This document shows positions 44,248 through 55,609 of a stretch of 64,000 nucleotides of DNA, in pieces. The stretch is from Garcia nutans. Lineage: Eukaryota; Streptophyta; Magnoliopsida; Malpighiales; Euphorbiaceae. The translations under genes and the position numbers were made by a program. The first letter of the stretch is position 1, and each line of letters starts with the position of its first letter. Location of the stretch: assembly GCA_947685225.1 (NCBI GenBank), contig CANTUV010000053.1:3209501-3273500 (forward strand), in the 5' to 3' direction. The notes under the pieces are model-generated. The model searched no databases and was not told the DNA's origin. It was given only the letters and a program-made list of their open reading frames with translations.

Positions 44248-44918
44248 GACTAGTAGTTCCCTTTCTCATTCCTCAATGTCGAAAAGCGGTTCTTCTCCCT
44301 TTCCAACTCTTCAATTTGCAAACTAGCTTACAGAAGATCTTTGAAATCCTGCATGAGTGTATGAGGCATCTTTTCATGAAGAGTAGGCAACACCCCTCTT
44401 ACAATCATCCTAATCTGATTTGATTCATCAGGTCTCTTCTTGAGTAACGTAGCCTTATTTCTGCACCTCTTCACATAGTCTATGAAGTTCTCGTTTGATT
44501 TTTGCCTTATTGACTCAACTTGCATCAAAGTGACCTCCAACTCTGCATTGTACCTGTATTGTTGGATGAAAGTCTTGTATAACAAGTCCCAACTCTTTTG
44601 GGTACTATGCTTTAAGGTGTTGAAACAATTCTGCACAATTGGATCCAACAAAAGCATAAAAGAACTTAGAGTTTGAGCCTTGGTTGCTCGAGTGGACTGT
44701 ATAGCAGTGATGTATTATTTCACATGGAGATGAGGATTTCCATTTCCATCAAACTTGGCAAAGGAGGGCATCTCAAACTTGTATGAGACCTATTCATCTT
44801 GTAAAAACAACTTGTCAACCTCCAACATTTCTTTAGTTTTCAGCTCCTTTTCAAACTTCTTTTCCAAATCAGCAATCAGCTTCTCAACATCTGAAGTTTC
44901 AGTCTTTTCCATGGCTGA
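44248..44918 (-). pseudogene. gag middle part of Tat-A
   Basis: The minus-strand frame 44328-44657 reads MLLLDPIVQNCFNTLKHSTQ through NAELEVTLMQVESIRQKSNE and IRMIVRGVLPTLHEKMPHTL, parallel to Tat-B 21050-21380. At about 44714-44716, after NPHLHVK, the codon is TAA where Tat-B has TAG. To the right (44745-44918) it encodes the FEMPSFAKF and coiled-coil part. It is cut by element E at 44918 (TSD GCTGA, 44914-44918). Confidence 0.8.
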
Positions 44919-46933
44919 TGTAATATCCCAAATGATACCCTAAAATTTTAAAAATGCTAATTGTTGAAATTAAATTAAATGATATAAAGTGTATATATGA
45001 TTAAGTGGAAAGAAAGGAAAAGAGAAGTGTGTATATGTTGTATATATGAAGATATATACAACATATACAAGTCAACAAGTTGATTTGGTCAAATGATATA
45101 TTTAATTATTTAAAATAGAATTAATTATGGTTAGTGGAAGAGCATGATTGGGATTAGTATTATAATAGAAATTAAGTGATGGTGAAGGTTGATATTTTGA
45201 GATTATATTATTATTTTATATAAATTTTACTTGGTTGACATTAAAGAGGGGGTTTATATGGCTAAAATTGAAGTGGAGTTGGTAAGCTCATCTTCATCTT
45301 CTTCTTTCTTCTCTTTAATAGCCGGCCACCACCATTAGCAAAGGAAAGAGATTTTGTTGCTTCCTAACTCAAGAAATTGAAGGATTTCAAGAGATCAAGT
45401 TGGAGTTTTAAGGATTTTCTTCACTTTTGGTAAGTTTCCAACTTGTTTCTTTGATTTCCTTTGAGAGTGTGTTTTATCTTGTTAACTTTGATATTTGGGG
45501 TTGGATTGAAAGTTTGGTGAAGAAAACAAGAGTTGTTGATTGTGTAGGTTTTGAGTTGTGAAATATGGTTGTGTTTGTGTTTGATGCTTGTAATTGAGTT
45601 GTTTTGATGTTATGTAAGTTTATTGTGGTATTTTGATTGTTTTGGTTAAGTTTGTTTGGAGTGGTAAAGCGTAAAAGAAAGATGTTTGTTGGATGTGGCG
45701 TTTTGGTGTCGACTTCAGGTTTTTGGCCTGACACGTCCAGTAGCACAACCATGTCTTTGGGCTTATCATTGGTTCTATTTTCAGTGTTGGTGACACAAGC
45801 AGTGACATGACCATGTGAAAAGAAATATGGAATAATGTGATAAGATATGTGAAAACATAATGTAACAAATTATTGTTGATATAAAAGAGAAGAATGAGAA
45901 AAAGGATGATATATTAAGGCAATGTGCCTAGTTTGATTATGAGAAATGACATGAGAATGGAATAATGAAAGTATTTGATAATGAGATATATGAACAAATT
46001 GTGTGCCTAGTATGTTATTCAATTTTCACAATTCTGGGTTTGGCAGCATGCCTATGAATTGCTGGGCAGGCGAAAAGACCAGGTCATAAGCCAGGCCCAG
46101 CTGATAAATGTGATGTTTTTGGGGGTGAAAAGACTGGGTCATAAGCCTCAAAAACAAATTCTTGAAGCTAGACTAAGTGAAAAGACCAGGTCGTAAGCTC
46201 AGATCTAGTTGGATTATCCATGGATATATATATTGTCTACGGGGCTAGACACAAGGTGTCTTTATGGACCAAAGCAGTAACTCTGAAATTTAAATAGCAT
46301 ATTAGATCCTTTTTGAGCCCATGCTTGTCTTTGCTTTAATGTAAATTATGAAATATGATACAAATGATTAATATAATGAGATATATTGTAATGAGTTGAT
46401 ATATTCATATGTGTTATTCATTAGCATCGCATTGATCTATAGTGAATCAAAGTTTGCACCACTAAGCTTTTTGCTTAGCGCGATTGTAGTTCATCGTGCA
46501 GGTGATAGGGTAGATATGGTTGTGCCGGAGAGCTCATCTAGACCGAGTCGAGTCTAGGCTTGAGACTTTGAGATTAGTGTTGATTTTGGACATCAAGATC
46601 AAAGACAAATTGCTAGCATGTATAAATTTCATATTTTTGTATTTATTGATTTTGATGTATACATATGTATATTCTGCTGCTTATTAAACAAATGTTTTGG
46701 ATAAACTTTTGGAAGATATATGTATATGTATTTTAATAAGGGATGTTTCATCTATTACTTTCTATCAAATAAGTTAAATGTTTTAAGTTTACTCAGATTG
46801 ATTGATAATGTTTTGATGTTTAATTTAAAGATTGGTTTGTTTTAAATGAATTGTAACATTCTTGTATTCGGTATACGTATATTGCATATGTGGGTGTATG
46901 TGGTGTTCGTATATGGGGTATTGGGGTGTTTCA
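44919..46933 (+). repeat. 5' LTR of Tek-E
   Basis: 2015 bp, TGTAATATCCC...GGGTGTTTCA. Aligns with 51784-54421 except for a missing ~560 bp at about 45814 and ~65 bp near 45470. The triplicated motif GTGAAAAGAC...GTAAGC is at about 46070-46200. Confidence 0.9.
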
Positions 46934-46940
46934 CTTGTTT

Positions 46941-46957
46941 TGGTATCAGAGCCTAGG
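46941..46957 (+). other. primer binding site of Tek-E (initiator tRNA-Met)
   Basis: TGGTATCAGAGCCTAGG starts seven bases after the LTR. TGGTATCAGAGC is the well-known plant retrotransposon site complementary to initiator Met-tRNA. Confidence 0.85.
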
Positions 46958-47103
46958 TTTGCGGTTCTCAACCTAGATGAATTGTAAGAAAAAGAAAATT
47001 TAGATTTTAAAATATGGTTTTTAAATAAGATACATGCATTGGCATTGGCAGTTTCTGATCTTTGATGAGGTAATTTCTACTGTGTTTGCAGATATAGGTA
47101 GTG

Positions 47104-48210
47104 ATGGCATCTCAGACACGTCAGTCTGTGGAGGATAGTGCTGAGAGTGTAGCTTCTATTGAGGGTAGAGATGGAGCTAGAGATGAGATAGCTGGTGAGG
47201 CACCTGCTCCATGCCAGAGAGACCAGTAGCTGATGAGATTCCACCAGTTTGGTTACGACATATGGTAGAGTTGTTAAGGAAGGCTCCAGTGCAGCAGCCA
47301 CCACCGCAACCGCAGCTGCAAGTACCGATGAGGCAATGTGATAAATTGAGGAAGTTTGGAGCTAAGGATTTCATTGATACTACAGATCCTGTAGTAGCTG
47401 AGCAGTGGTTCTATAGAGTTCAGAGGGTATTCATCCAGCTGTAAGCTACTCTTGAAGAAAAATTTGATTATGCCAGATCACTTCTGCAGATAGATGCATA
47501 TGATTGGTGGAAGACGGTTCCACATGCGATGGATGATCCACCAACCTTGACTTATGATGATTTTCTGCAGGAGTTCGAGCAAAAGTATACTCTGAGGGAG
47601 TATAAAGATGCAAAGAAGATGGAGTTTCTGCTTCTGAGATAGGTTAACCGGACAGTGACAGAGTATGAGATTGAGTTTATCCTGTTGAGTCATTATACCG
47701 GTGGGATTATTTCAGATGAGATAGACTGATGCAGAAGATTTGAGGAGAGGTTGAGACCCTCTATCATGTGTATTAATGCAGGCTCCCGGTATCAAGATTT
47801 TTCTCAGTTGGTTGCAGCAACCATGAGTGTTGAGAGAGCACAAGGTCTTGCAACAGCTGCTACTGAGGAGGAGACCAGAGTTAGGAGACCCCAGTTTGAG
47901 GCAGGGTCTTCATCTTCAAAGAGAGGTTGAGGAGGTCATTTTCAGAGGTTTAGTAGGGGCTAGAGGCAGTTTGGTAGGTCAGTACAGCATCAGAGGCAGA
48001 GATCGAGACCTACAGTTTCTGTGGCTAGTGCACCAACCCCAGTGGCTCAGTGCTCTACTTTACCTACTTGTGTTCATTGTGGTAGAGCAGATGGAGGTGA
48101 TTACTGGTGGAGAGGTACTTCGGGAGTGTGCTTTAGATGTGGGTCACCAGATAATTTCGTCAGAGATTGTCTATAGCCACCAGAGGATAGACAGGTAGAT
48201 TCTGCAGCTT
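47104..48210 (+). pseudogene. gag of Tek-E
   Basis: Starts MASQTRQSVEDSAESVAS at the ATG 47104. After a frameshift near 47215, frame 47211-47444 gives a Pro/Gln-rich stretch and KFGAKDFIDTTDPVVAEQWF, the capsid start. It continues with LLQIDAYDWWKTVPHAM and FLQEFEQKYTLREYKDAKKM, interrupted by TAA (47442-47444) and TAG (about 47641). A zinc knuckle near 48133-48175 reads CFRCGSPDNFVRDC, with Asn for the usual His. It packages the RNA in the family; this copy is broken. Confidence 0.8.
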
Positions 48211-48715
48211 CTTGACTAGTGTTAGAGGAGGTCGAGGGGGCAGAGGTTTTAGTAGAGGTGGTCAACCTGGGAGTAGTCAGAGAGGAGGTTCTATAGCCGG
48301 AGGTAGTAGGCCAGATGAGGCTGGGCCATCACAGTGGGTGTATGTGATGCAGAGGCAGCCGGATGCTTCAGCCGTCATTGCAGGTACATTTTCTTTATTT
48401 GGCATTTCAATTCTTGCTCTAATAGATCCTGGATCTATGCATTCATACATAAGTGCATTTATCTTGCCTGTGAATGAATTGCATTCAGAGTCCCTAGGAT
48501 TTAAAGTTTTGGTGACAAATCCTTTTGGGCATAGTGTTGTGGTAAGTAAGGTGCACCGAGATAGTCCAGTTGTTGTTCAGGATGAGGAATTTCTTGGTGA
48601 ACTGATTGAAATGCCTTTTAAGGAGTATGATTTGATCTTAGGCATGGATTGGTTATCAAAGCATGGGGCTGTGGTAGACTGTCAGAATAAGTGTTACCCT
48701 GAGAACTGGTGATGG
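48211..48715 (+). pseudogene. protease of Tek-E
   Basis: Frame 48212-48712: an Arg/Gly-rich linker (RGGRGGRGFSRGGQ), then the retroviral-type aspartic protease with ISILALIDPGSMHSYISAFI (active-site DPGS) and FKEYDLILGMDWLSKHGAVV. The active site is intact; the frame is lost at about 48710. Confidence 0.85.
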
Positions 48716-50290
48716 TAGAAGAGTGATGGCATCTAGTGAGCAGAGACATCTTGCATCTATGTTTGTTTCAACTGTTGCAGCTAGCAGGTTAATTCGAAAG
48801 GGATGTGTGACTTATCTTGCTCATGTGATAATACCAGAGTAGTGGGTCCTCAACTTGATAGTATGCCCACAGTTGCTGAATTTTCAGACGTTTTTCCTGA
48901 GGAGTTGCCAGAGATACCCCCTGAGAGAGACGTGGAGTTTGGTATCGATTTGTTGTCTAGTACCACTCCCATCTCTATTACTCCATATCGAATGGCACTT
49001 GCTGAGTTAAGAGAGTTGAAGGTGTAGTTGCAGGAGTTGTGTTTGCCCTAGTTTGTCACCATGGGAAGCACCCATTTTATTTGTGAAGAAGAAGGATGGT
49101 ACTTTGAGACTATGCATTGACTATTGGCAATTGAATAAGGTGACTATAAAGAATAAGTATCCTTTGCCTAGGATAGATGATCTCTTTGATCAATTGGAAG
49201 GAGCAGCAGTATTCTCTAAGATTGATCTGAGATTAGGGTACCATCAGTTGAGAGTCAGAGAGGAAGATGTATCCAAGACAGCTTTTCGCACAAGGTATGG
49301 GCATTATGAATTTTTGGTGATGCCTTTTGGATTGACGAATGCACCGGCGGCATTCATGGATTTGATTAATAGGGTGCTTAGACCCTATCTAGATCAGTTT
49401 GTGGTGGTTTTTATCGATGATATTTTGGTGTATTCGCATAATGAGGAGGATCATGATAAGCATTTGTGAATTGTATTGCAGACCTTGAGAGAGAAGCAGT
49501 TGTATGCTAAGCTATCTAAGTGTGAGTTTTGGCTTGATCAAGTGACTTTTCTCAGTCATGTGGTTTCAGCAGAGGGCATAATAGTTGATCCAAGTAAAGT
49601 TGAAGTATTTTGAATTGGAGTCCACCGAAGACAGTGACTGAAGTTAGAAGTTTTCTGGGTTTGGCAGGCTATTATCGATGGTTTGTGAAGGGTTTTTCTT
49701 TCATAGCTACTCCACTCACCAGTTTGCTATGGAAGGGAGTTAGATTCATGTGGACAAATCGGTGTCAAGCAAACTTTGAGCAGTTGAATGAGATATTGAC
49801 TTAAGATCCTGTTCTTACTTTGCCTGTGGAAGGTAAACCATATGTGATTTACAGTGATGCTTCACATAGTGGTTTAGGTTGTGTTTTGATGTAGGAGGGT
49901 AGAGTCATAGCTTATGCTTCGCGGAAGTTGAAGCCACATGAGTTTAATTACCCGATGCATGATTTGGAGTTGGCAGTTATAGTTTTCGCTTTGAAGATTT
50001 GGTGACATTACCTTTATGGGGAGAATTGTTTCATTTATATAGATCACAAGAGTTTGAAATATTTGGGTGTTCAAAGAGAGCTAAATCTTCGGCAAAGATG
50101 GTGGTTGGAGTTGATTAAAGACTATGACTGTTTGATTGATTATCATCCTGGTAAGGCAAATGTTGTTACTGACGCCTTGAGTCGAAAGTCTTTAGCAGGT
50201 TTGACTGCTTATTCGCTCTCATTGCTTGTTGAGTTGAGAGCATTGCATGCTAGTTTTGAATCATGTAATGATGGTACTTTGTTGGCTTAG
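48716..50290 (+). pseudogene. reverse transcriptase and RNase H of Tek-E
   Basis: RT in frames 48803-49027 and 49053-49469: LFVKKKDGTLRLCIDYWQLN, FSKIDLRLGYHQLRVREED, MPFGLTNAPAAFMDLINRVL and the intact catalytic VVFIDDILVYS. A TGA at 49467-49469 follows. 49610-49804 is the connection (WSPPKTVTEVRSFLGLAGYY), and RNase H runs from about 49800 (VIYSDASHSGLGCVLM, stops at 49802 and 49890) to ANVVTDALSRKSLAG at about 50155-50200. Confidence 0.85.
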
Positions 50291-51250
50291 TTATAGTTGA
50301 GACTAGTATTGTTGGATCAGATTAGAGAGGTTTAGTTGGCAGATGAGAAAATCTAGAAAGTTGCATCAGATTGCCAAAAAGAGGAGAGCTGAGATTTTCT
50401 TGTGAGAAGTGATGGTAGTTTATGGCACAAAGATAGATTGTGTGTTCCTGATGATGCAAGATTGAAAAAGATTATTTTGGAGGAAGCACATCAGTTGGCT
50501 TTTGCTATGCACCCTGGGAGTACTAGGATGTATCATGATTTGAAGCAATATTATTGGTGATCAGGTATAAAGAGGGACATAGCAGAGTTTGTATCCAAAT
50601 GTCTCACTTGTCAGAGAGTGAAGGTCGAGCACCAAGTTCCTTCAAAGTTGCTCTAACCTTTATCAGTGCCATAGTAGAAATGGGAGCATGTAACGATGGA
50701 TTTTGTGACTGGGTTGCCGTTGACTCAGAAGAAGCACGATGCAATTTGGGTGATTATTGATCGATTTACAAAGACAACTCATTTCCTTCTAGTTAGAATG
50801 GATTATTCTCTTGAGAAGTTAGCCGGGCTGTATATTAATGATAGTGAGATTGCATGGATTCCCAATTTCTTTGGTTTTGGATCGAGATCCCTGGTTTACT
50901 TCGAGATTTTGGAAAAGTTTGCATAATGATTTGGGTTCTCTATTGCATTTTAGCACTGCATTCCATCCTCAAACAGATGGGCAGTCAGAGAGAGTGATAC
51001 AGATTTTGGAGGACATGTTAAGAAGCTGTATCATCGATTTCTCTGGGAACTGGGACAGATTCTTGCCATTGATTGAATTTTCCTATAACAACAGTCACCA
51101 GTCCAGTATTAGAATGGCACCTTATGAGGCATTGTATGGTAGAAGATGCAAGACACCTCTATGTTGGGATGAGGTTGGAGAAGGTAAGTTGGTTGGTCCC
51201 GATTTGATTAAAGAAATAGAAGAGAAAGTGAAGATAATTCAGGATCATTA
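50291..51250 (+). pseudogene. integrase of Tek-E
   Basis: The zinc region near 50480-50640 has HPGSTRMYHDLKQYYW and KCLTCQRVKVEHQ. The core has MDFVTGLPLTQKKHDAIWVI (first Asp, 50696), then after a frameshift LVLDRDPWFTSRFWKSLHND (second Asp) and FHPQTDGQSERVIQILEDML (Glu) in frame 50838-51251. The catalytic triad is thus present but split across frames. A TAG at 51249-51251 ends the frame. Confidence 0.85.
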
Positions 51251-51713
51251 GAAAACAGCTTCAGACCGATAGAAATCTTATTCAGATTTAAAGAGGAGAG
51301 ACATAGAGTTTAGTGTTGGAGATAAAGTATTTTTGAAAGTGTCTCCTTGGAAGAAAATTTTAAGATTTGGCCGCAAAGGGAAGTTGAATCCTCATTTCAT
51401 TGGACCTTATGAGGTATTGGAGAGAGTTGGACCGATTGCCTATAGTCTAGCTTTGCCGCTTGAATTGGATAGATTTCACAATGTCTTCCATGTCTCTATG
51501 CTACGAAAGTACAGGTTAGACCCATCTCATATTTTGTCAGTGGAATCTATTGAGGTGAGTCCGGATCTGACTTTTGAAGAAGAACCAGTGGCTATTTTGG
51601 CACATAAAGTGAAAGAGTTGAGAAATAAGAAAGTGCCACTTGTGAAGGTTCTTTGGAAGAATCATGCTAAGGAAGAAGCAACTTGGGAGAGTGAGCAAGT
51701 GATGCGAGATTAG
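51251..51713 (+). pseudogene. integrase C-terminus and chromodomain of Tek-E
   Basis: Frame 51333-51713: KVSPWKKILRFGRKGKLNPH, LELDRFHNVFHVSMLRKYRL (the conserved integrase tail), then a chromodomain: VAILAHKVKELRNKKVPLVK followed by VLWKNHAKEEATWESEQ. Chromodomains of this type are thought to direct integration to heterochromatin. Stops lie at 51249 and 51270 upstream. Confidence 0.85.
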
Positions 51714-51770
51714 TATCCCCAGTTGTTCTAGACTTAAGAATAGGTAATTTCGAGGAAGAAATTTAATTGT

Positions 51771-51783
51771 TGAGGGGGAGAAT
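51771..51783 (+). other. polypurine tract of Tek-E
   Basis: TGAGGGGGAGAAT directly before the 3' LTR, preceded by TTCGAGGAAGAAATTTAAT. Confidence 0.8.
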
Positions 51784-54421
51784 TGTAATATCCCAAATGA
51801 TACCCGAAAATTTTTAAAATGCTAATTGTTGAAATTAAATTAAATGATATAAAGTGTATATATGATTAAGTAGAAATAAAGGAAAAGGGAAGTGTGTATA
51901 TGTTGTATATATGAAGATATATACAACATATATAAGTCAACAAGTTGATTTGGTCAAATGATATATTTAATTATTCAAAATAGAATTAATTATGTTTAGT
52001 GGAAGAGCATGATTGGGATTAATATTATAATAGAAATTAAGTGATGGTGGAGGTTGATATTTTGAGATTATATTATTATTTTATATAAATTTTACTTGGT
52101 TGACATTAAAGAGGGGGTTTATATGGCTAAAAGTGAAGCGGAGTTGGTAAGCTCATCTTCATCTTCTTCTTTCTTCTCTTTGATAGTCGGCCACCACCAT
52201 TAGCAAAGGAAAGAGATTTTGTTGCTTCCTAACTCAAGCAATTGAAGGATTTCAAGAGATCAAGTTGGAGTTTTAAGGATTTTCTTCACTTTTGGTAAGT
52301 TTCCAACTTGTTTCTTTGATTTCCTTTGAGAGTGTGTTTATGAGTTTGTTAGATTGTTTGATGTAGATGTGTTTATGGTTTATTTGGTACGTTTGAAGTG
52401 TTTTGCCTTGCTATCTTTGATATTTGGGGTTGGATTGAAGAAAAAGGTTAAGTTTGGTGAAGAAAATAAGAGTTGTGGATTGTGTAAGTTTTGAGTTGTG
52501 AAATATGGTTGTGTTTGTGTTTGATGCTTGTAATTGAGTTGTTTTGATGTTATGCAAGTTTATTGTATCAAAGCAATTAAGTTTATTTGGAGTGGTAAAG
52601 GGTAAAAGAAAGATGTTTGTTGGATGTGGCATTTTGGTGTCAATTTCAGGTTTTTTGCCTGACATGCCCAGTAGCACAGCCATGTCTTTGGGCATGTCAT
52701 TGGTTCTGTTTTCAGTGTTGGTGACACAAGCAGTGACACGCCCATGTCACTAAGCATGCATAGCTTTTGTGTAGTAGTAGTATTGACACGTCCAGTGACA
52801 CACCCGTATCACTGAGCGTGTGAGTGTGTCAAAGCTTCTGTGTTAGAGGAGGATTGACACGTGCAGTGACACGCCCATGTTACTGAGCATGTCAAAGCTT
52901 TTGTGTTGTGGGTTTAGGGCACGTCCATGAACATGCCCATGTTGTTGAGTGCGTCAGGTGTATAGTTTGCCCCAGATAGTTCTTATTCTTATTTACTTAT
53001 GTGAATCACTAAGTGAGTATGTATAATCACTTTTGGATTAGGATTTGAAGAGAATTGAGTTACCCAATCCAAGGATTGAGGGATATCTTAGAAGAGAAGG
53101 TTGATAAAGTGGTGTTGTTGCTTTTTGAGGTAAGTACAAACTTTGAACGACTGCATACATTTACATGACATTGGGACTTAACACATTTGGTTGAAAAATG
53201 TGTTAAGTTACTTGATATATTGTTAATGAATGAGTTATATGTTATGATATGCATAATGTGAATTATGTTGATGTATCAAAGCAATTGAGTAATGCGTTGT
53301 ATATGAAAAGAAATATGGAATAATGTGATAAGATATGTGAAAACATAATGTAACAAATTGTTATTGATATAAAAGAGAAGAATGAGAAAAAGGATGATAT
53401 ATGAAGGCAATGTGCCTAGTTTGATTATGAGAAATGAAATGATAATGGAATAGTGAAAGTATTTGATAATGAGATATATGAACAAATTGTATGCCTAGTT
53501 TGTTATTCAATTTTTAGAGTTATGGGTTTGGCGGCATGCCTATGAATTGCTGGGCAGGTGAAAAGACTTAGTTGTAAATCGGGCCCAGTTGATAAATGTG
53601 ATGTTTTTAGGGTGAAAAGACCAGGTTGTAAGCCTCAAAAATAAATCATTGAAGCTAGGCTAAGTGAAAAGACTGGGTCATAAGCTCAGATCTAGTTGGA
53701 TTACCCATGGATATATATATTGCCTACGGGGCTAGACATAAGGTGTCATTATGGACTAAAGTAGTAACTCTGAAATTTGAATAGCATATTTGATCCTTTT
53801 TGGGCCCATGCTTGTCTTTGCTTTAATGTAAATTATGAAATGTGATGCAAATGATTAATATAATGAGATATATTGTAAAGAGTTGATATATTCATATGTG
53901 TTGTGCATTAGCATCGCATTGATCTATAGTGAATCAAAGTTTGCACCACTAAGCTTTTTGCTTAACATGATTGTGGTTCATCGCACAGGTGACAGGGTAG
54001 ATCCGGTTATGCCGAAGAGCTCGTCTAGACCGAGTCGAGTCTAGGCTTAAGACTTTGAGATCAGTGTTGATTTTGGACATCAAGATCAGAGGCGAACTGC
54101 CAGCATTTATAAATTTCATATTTTTGTATTTACTGATTTTGATGTATACATATGTATATTCCGCTGCTTATTAAACAAATGTTTTGGATAAACTTTTGGA
54201 AGATATATTTATATGTATTTTAATAAGGGATGTTTCATCTATTACTTTCTATCAAATAAGTTAAATGTTTTAAGTTTACTTAGATTGATTAATAATGTTT
54301 TGATGTTTAAGTTTAAAGATTGGTTTGTTTCAAATGAATTGTAATATTCTTGTATCCGGTATACGTATATTGCATATATGAGTGTATGTGGTGTTCGTAT
54401 ATGGGGTACAGGGGTGTTACA
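51784..54421 (+). repeat. 3' LTR of Tek-E
   Basis: 2638 bp, TGTAATATCCC...GGGTGTTACA. It contains the GACACG...CGTGTC array (52670-52950) and the triplicated GTGAAAAGAC...GTAAGC motif (53555-53685). In the first 160 bases about six differ from the 5' LTR. Confidence 0.9.
52670..52950. repeat. GACACG...CGTGTC palindromic array in Tek-E LTR
   Basis: Four to five units of ~60 bp, each with GTGACACGCCCATGTCACT-like inverted repeats, alternating with AGCTTTTGTGT spacers. Most of it is deleted in the 5' LTR. Element G has the same array at 61385-61690. Confidence 0.75.
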
Positions 54422-54426
54422 GCTGA

Positions 54427-54820
54427 TCTTTCAACAACCTTTGGCTCCTTCTTCTTATCTTGAGGACCTTGAAAATATTGAGCCCAGTCATCATCATCAT
54501 CATCATCATTGACTACTTTGTTATCATCAAAGGCTACTTTGCCAACCTCAACCTTTCCATTGTCCTTCGATTTCTTTATGCTAGCAGATACCTTAACAAT
54601 GATCCCCAAGAGTGTAGTCAGTTGGCTCTTTATAGTCTCATTAGGGACTCCTTCAATTCTTCCATCTTGGCATTGAAGGCATCATCCACTATCCTTTAAA
54701 TCTGTTCGAGATCCATTGCTCTTGGTGAGAAGCTAATTGAGTTGCTGATGGATTCTACATCACTGGCATAGGTTGGGTTGTCATACACTCTTGAACTGAT
54801 GTACTCCAGGTCTGTAAGCC
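54427..54820 (-). pseudogene. gag N-terminal part of Tat-A
   Basis: The minus strand 54313-54609 includes DDDDDDDWAQYFQGPQDKKK, matching the acidic motif in Tat-B gag (IDDDDDWAQYYQEVQEKKK). Upstream (54610-54820) a decayed reading corresponds to Tat-B 20400-20640 (AMDLEQI for MEPEQI, and a DPFWLTDLEYI-like start). 54422-54426 is the second copy of the element E TSD. Confidence 0.75.
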
Positions 54821-55066
54821 AAAAAGGATCAATGACATGTTATGCAATGTGTGTATGCATGTACGCACAAATAACAAGCAAACAAAGATAATTAGGAAAT
54901 TTCTTCCAACCTTATAACTTTCATACACGAATGGCAAGTCTCTTTTCCTAGGTATATGGTTAACAAAATATCAACATGGGATATCTTGTTTTCGTAAAAG
55001 ATTTCCTCAAATGATTTTAACCAATAGTTATATTTTCAAGCATGGAAGTCAATCCATTATAATTCA

Positions 55067-55298
55067 TGATAAGTCCGAGGGTTTGGAGGGTTATGGATCA
55101 GGTTTGACAAGGTGGCACATAAAGTCGAAAGAGACTGATGAGTCCATGTTTGATCCAAATAAAGGAAATGGGTGCACCTCTGATGATAGCTTAAGCTTTT
55201 GGTAGAAATGGTTAGCATTCTTTCCGATTAAGCATGCTGGTGCAGGGTCAGTACTAGGATGGGTGACCCCCTGGGAAGTGCTTGGCCTAGCCGCATCA
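55067..55298 (+). repeat. 5' LTR of the Cassandra element
   Basis: 232 bp. The 5S-derived part is 55211-55283: TTAAGCATGCTGGTGCAGGG (A-box region) and GTACTAGGATGGGTGACC...CTGGGAAGTGCTT (C-box region) follow plant 5S rRNA closely. Confidence 0.9.
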
Positions 55299-55300
55299 TT

Positions 55301-55313
55301 TGGTATCAAAGCC
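55301..55313 (+). other. primer binding site of the Cassandra element
   Basis: TGGTATCAAAGCC, two bases after the LTR, one base from the initiator-Met site TGGTATCAGAGCC. Confidence 0.85.
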
Positions 55314-55377
55314 TATTTATAGGGTTTGATCCCACTGCTCTAGGTTCGAGGATGAACCTCCTTAAAGAGGGAGGGAA

Positions 55378-55609
55378 TGATAAGTCTGAGGGTTTAAAGG
55401 GTTGTGGATCAGGTTCTACAAGGTGGCACATAAAGTTGAAAGAGACTGATGAGCCCATGTTTGATCCAAATAAAGGAAATGGGTGCGCCTCTGCTGACAG
55501 CTTAAGCTTTTGGTAGAAATGGTTAGCATTTTTTTCAATTAAGCATGCTAGTGTAGAGTCAATACTAGGATGGGTGACCTCTTGGGAAGTGCTTGACCTA
55601 GCCGCATCA
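55378..55609 (+). repeat. 3' LTR of the Cassandra element
   Basis: 232 bp, no indel relative to the 5' LTR. The 5S-derived part is 55521-55594; it has more changes than the 5' copy, including GTGCAGGGTCAG to GTGTAGAGTCAA. Confidence 0.9.

Larger units (their letters stand above)
44919..54421 (+). mobile_element. Tek-E: Tekay/Del-type chromovirus with both LTRs
   Basis: A plus-strand element of 9503 bp with TG...CA LTRs (44919-46933 and 51784-54421), perfect TSD GCTGA (44914-44918 and 54422-54426), PBS, gag-pol with chromodomain and a polypurine tract. It splits the gag of Tat-A. Coding regions have about a dozen stops and frameshifts, but RT, protease and DDE residues are mostly kept. The 5' LTR is about 620 bp shorter, from one large and one small deletion. 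Confidence 0.9.
55067..55609 (+). mobile_element. Cassandra-type TRIM, complete
   Basis: 543 bp: two 232-bp LTRs (55067-55298 and 55378-55609, TGATAAGTC...CCGCATCA), a 79-bp interior, and a perfect TSD ATTCA (55062-55066 and 55610-55614). The interior has only a PBS (55301-55313, TGGTATCAAAGCC) and a polypurine tract (AAAGAGGGAGGGAA, ending at 55377). Each LTR carries the 3' part of a 5S rRNA sequence, the mark of Cassandra TRIMs, non-autonomous elements found across land plants. By hand count the two LTRs differ at about 20 of 232 positions, mostly transitions, so the insertion is old. Confidence 0.92.

Noticed and set aside
55211..55283. Possible 5S rRNA gene
   Set aside because: Only the 3' part of 5S is present, and it repeats at 55521-55594 inside equal LTRs with TG...CA ends and a TSD, so it belongs to a Cassandra TRIM.
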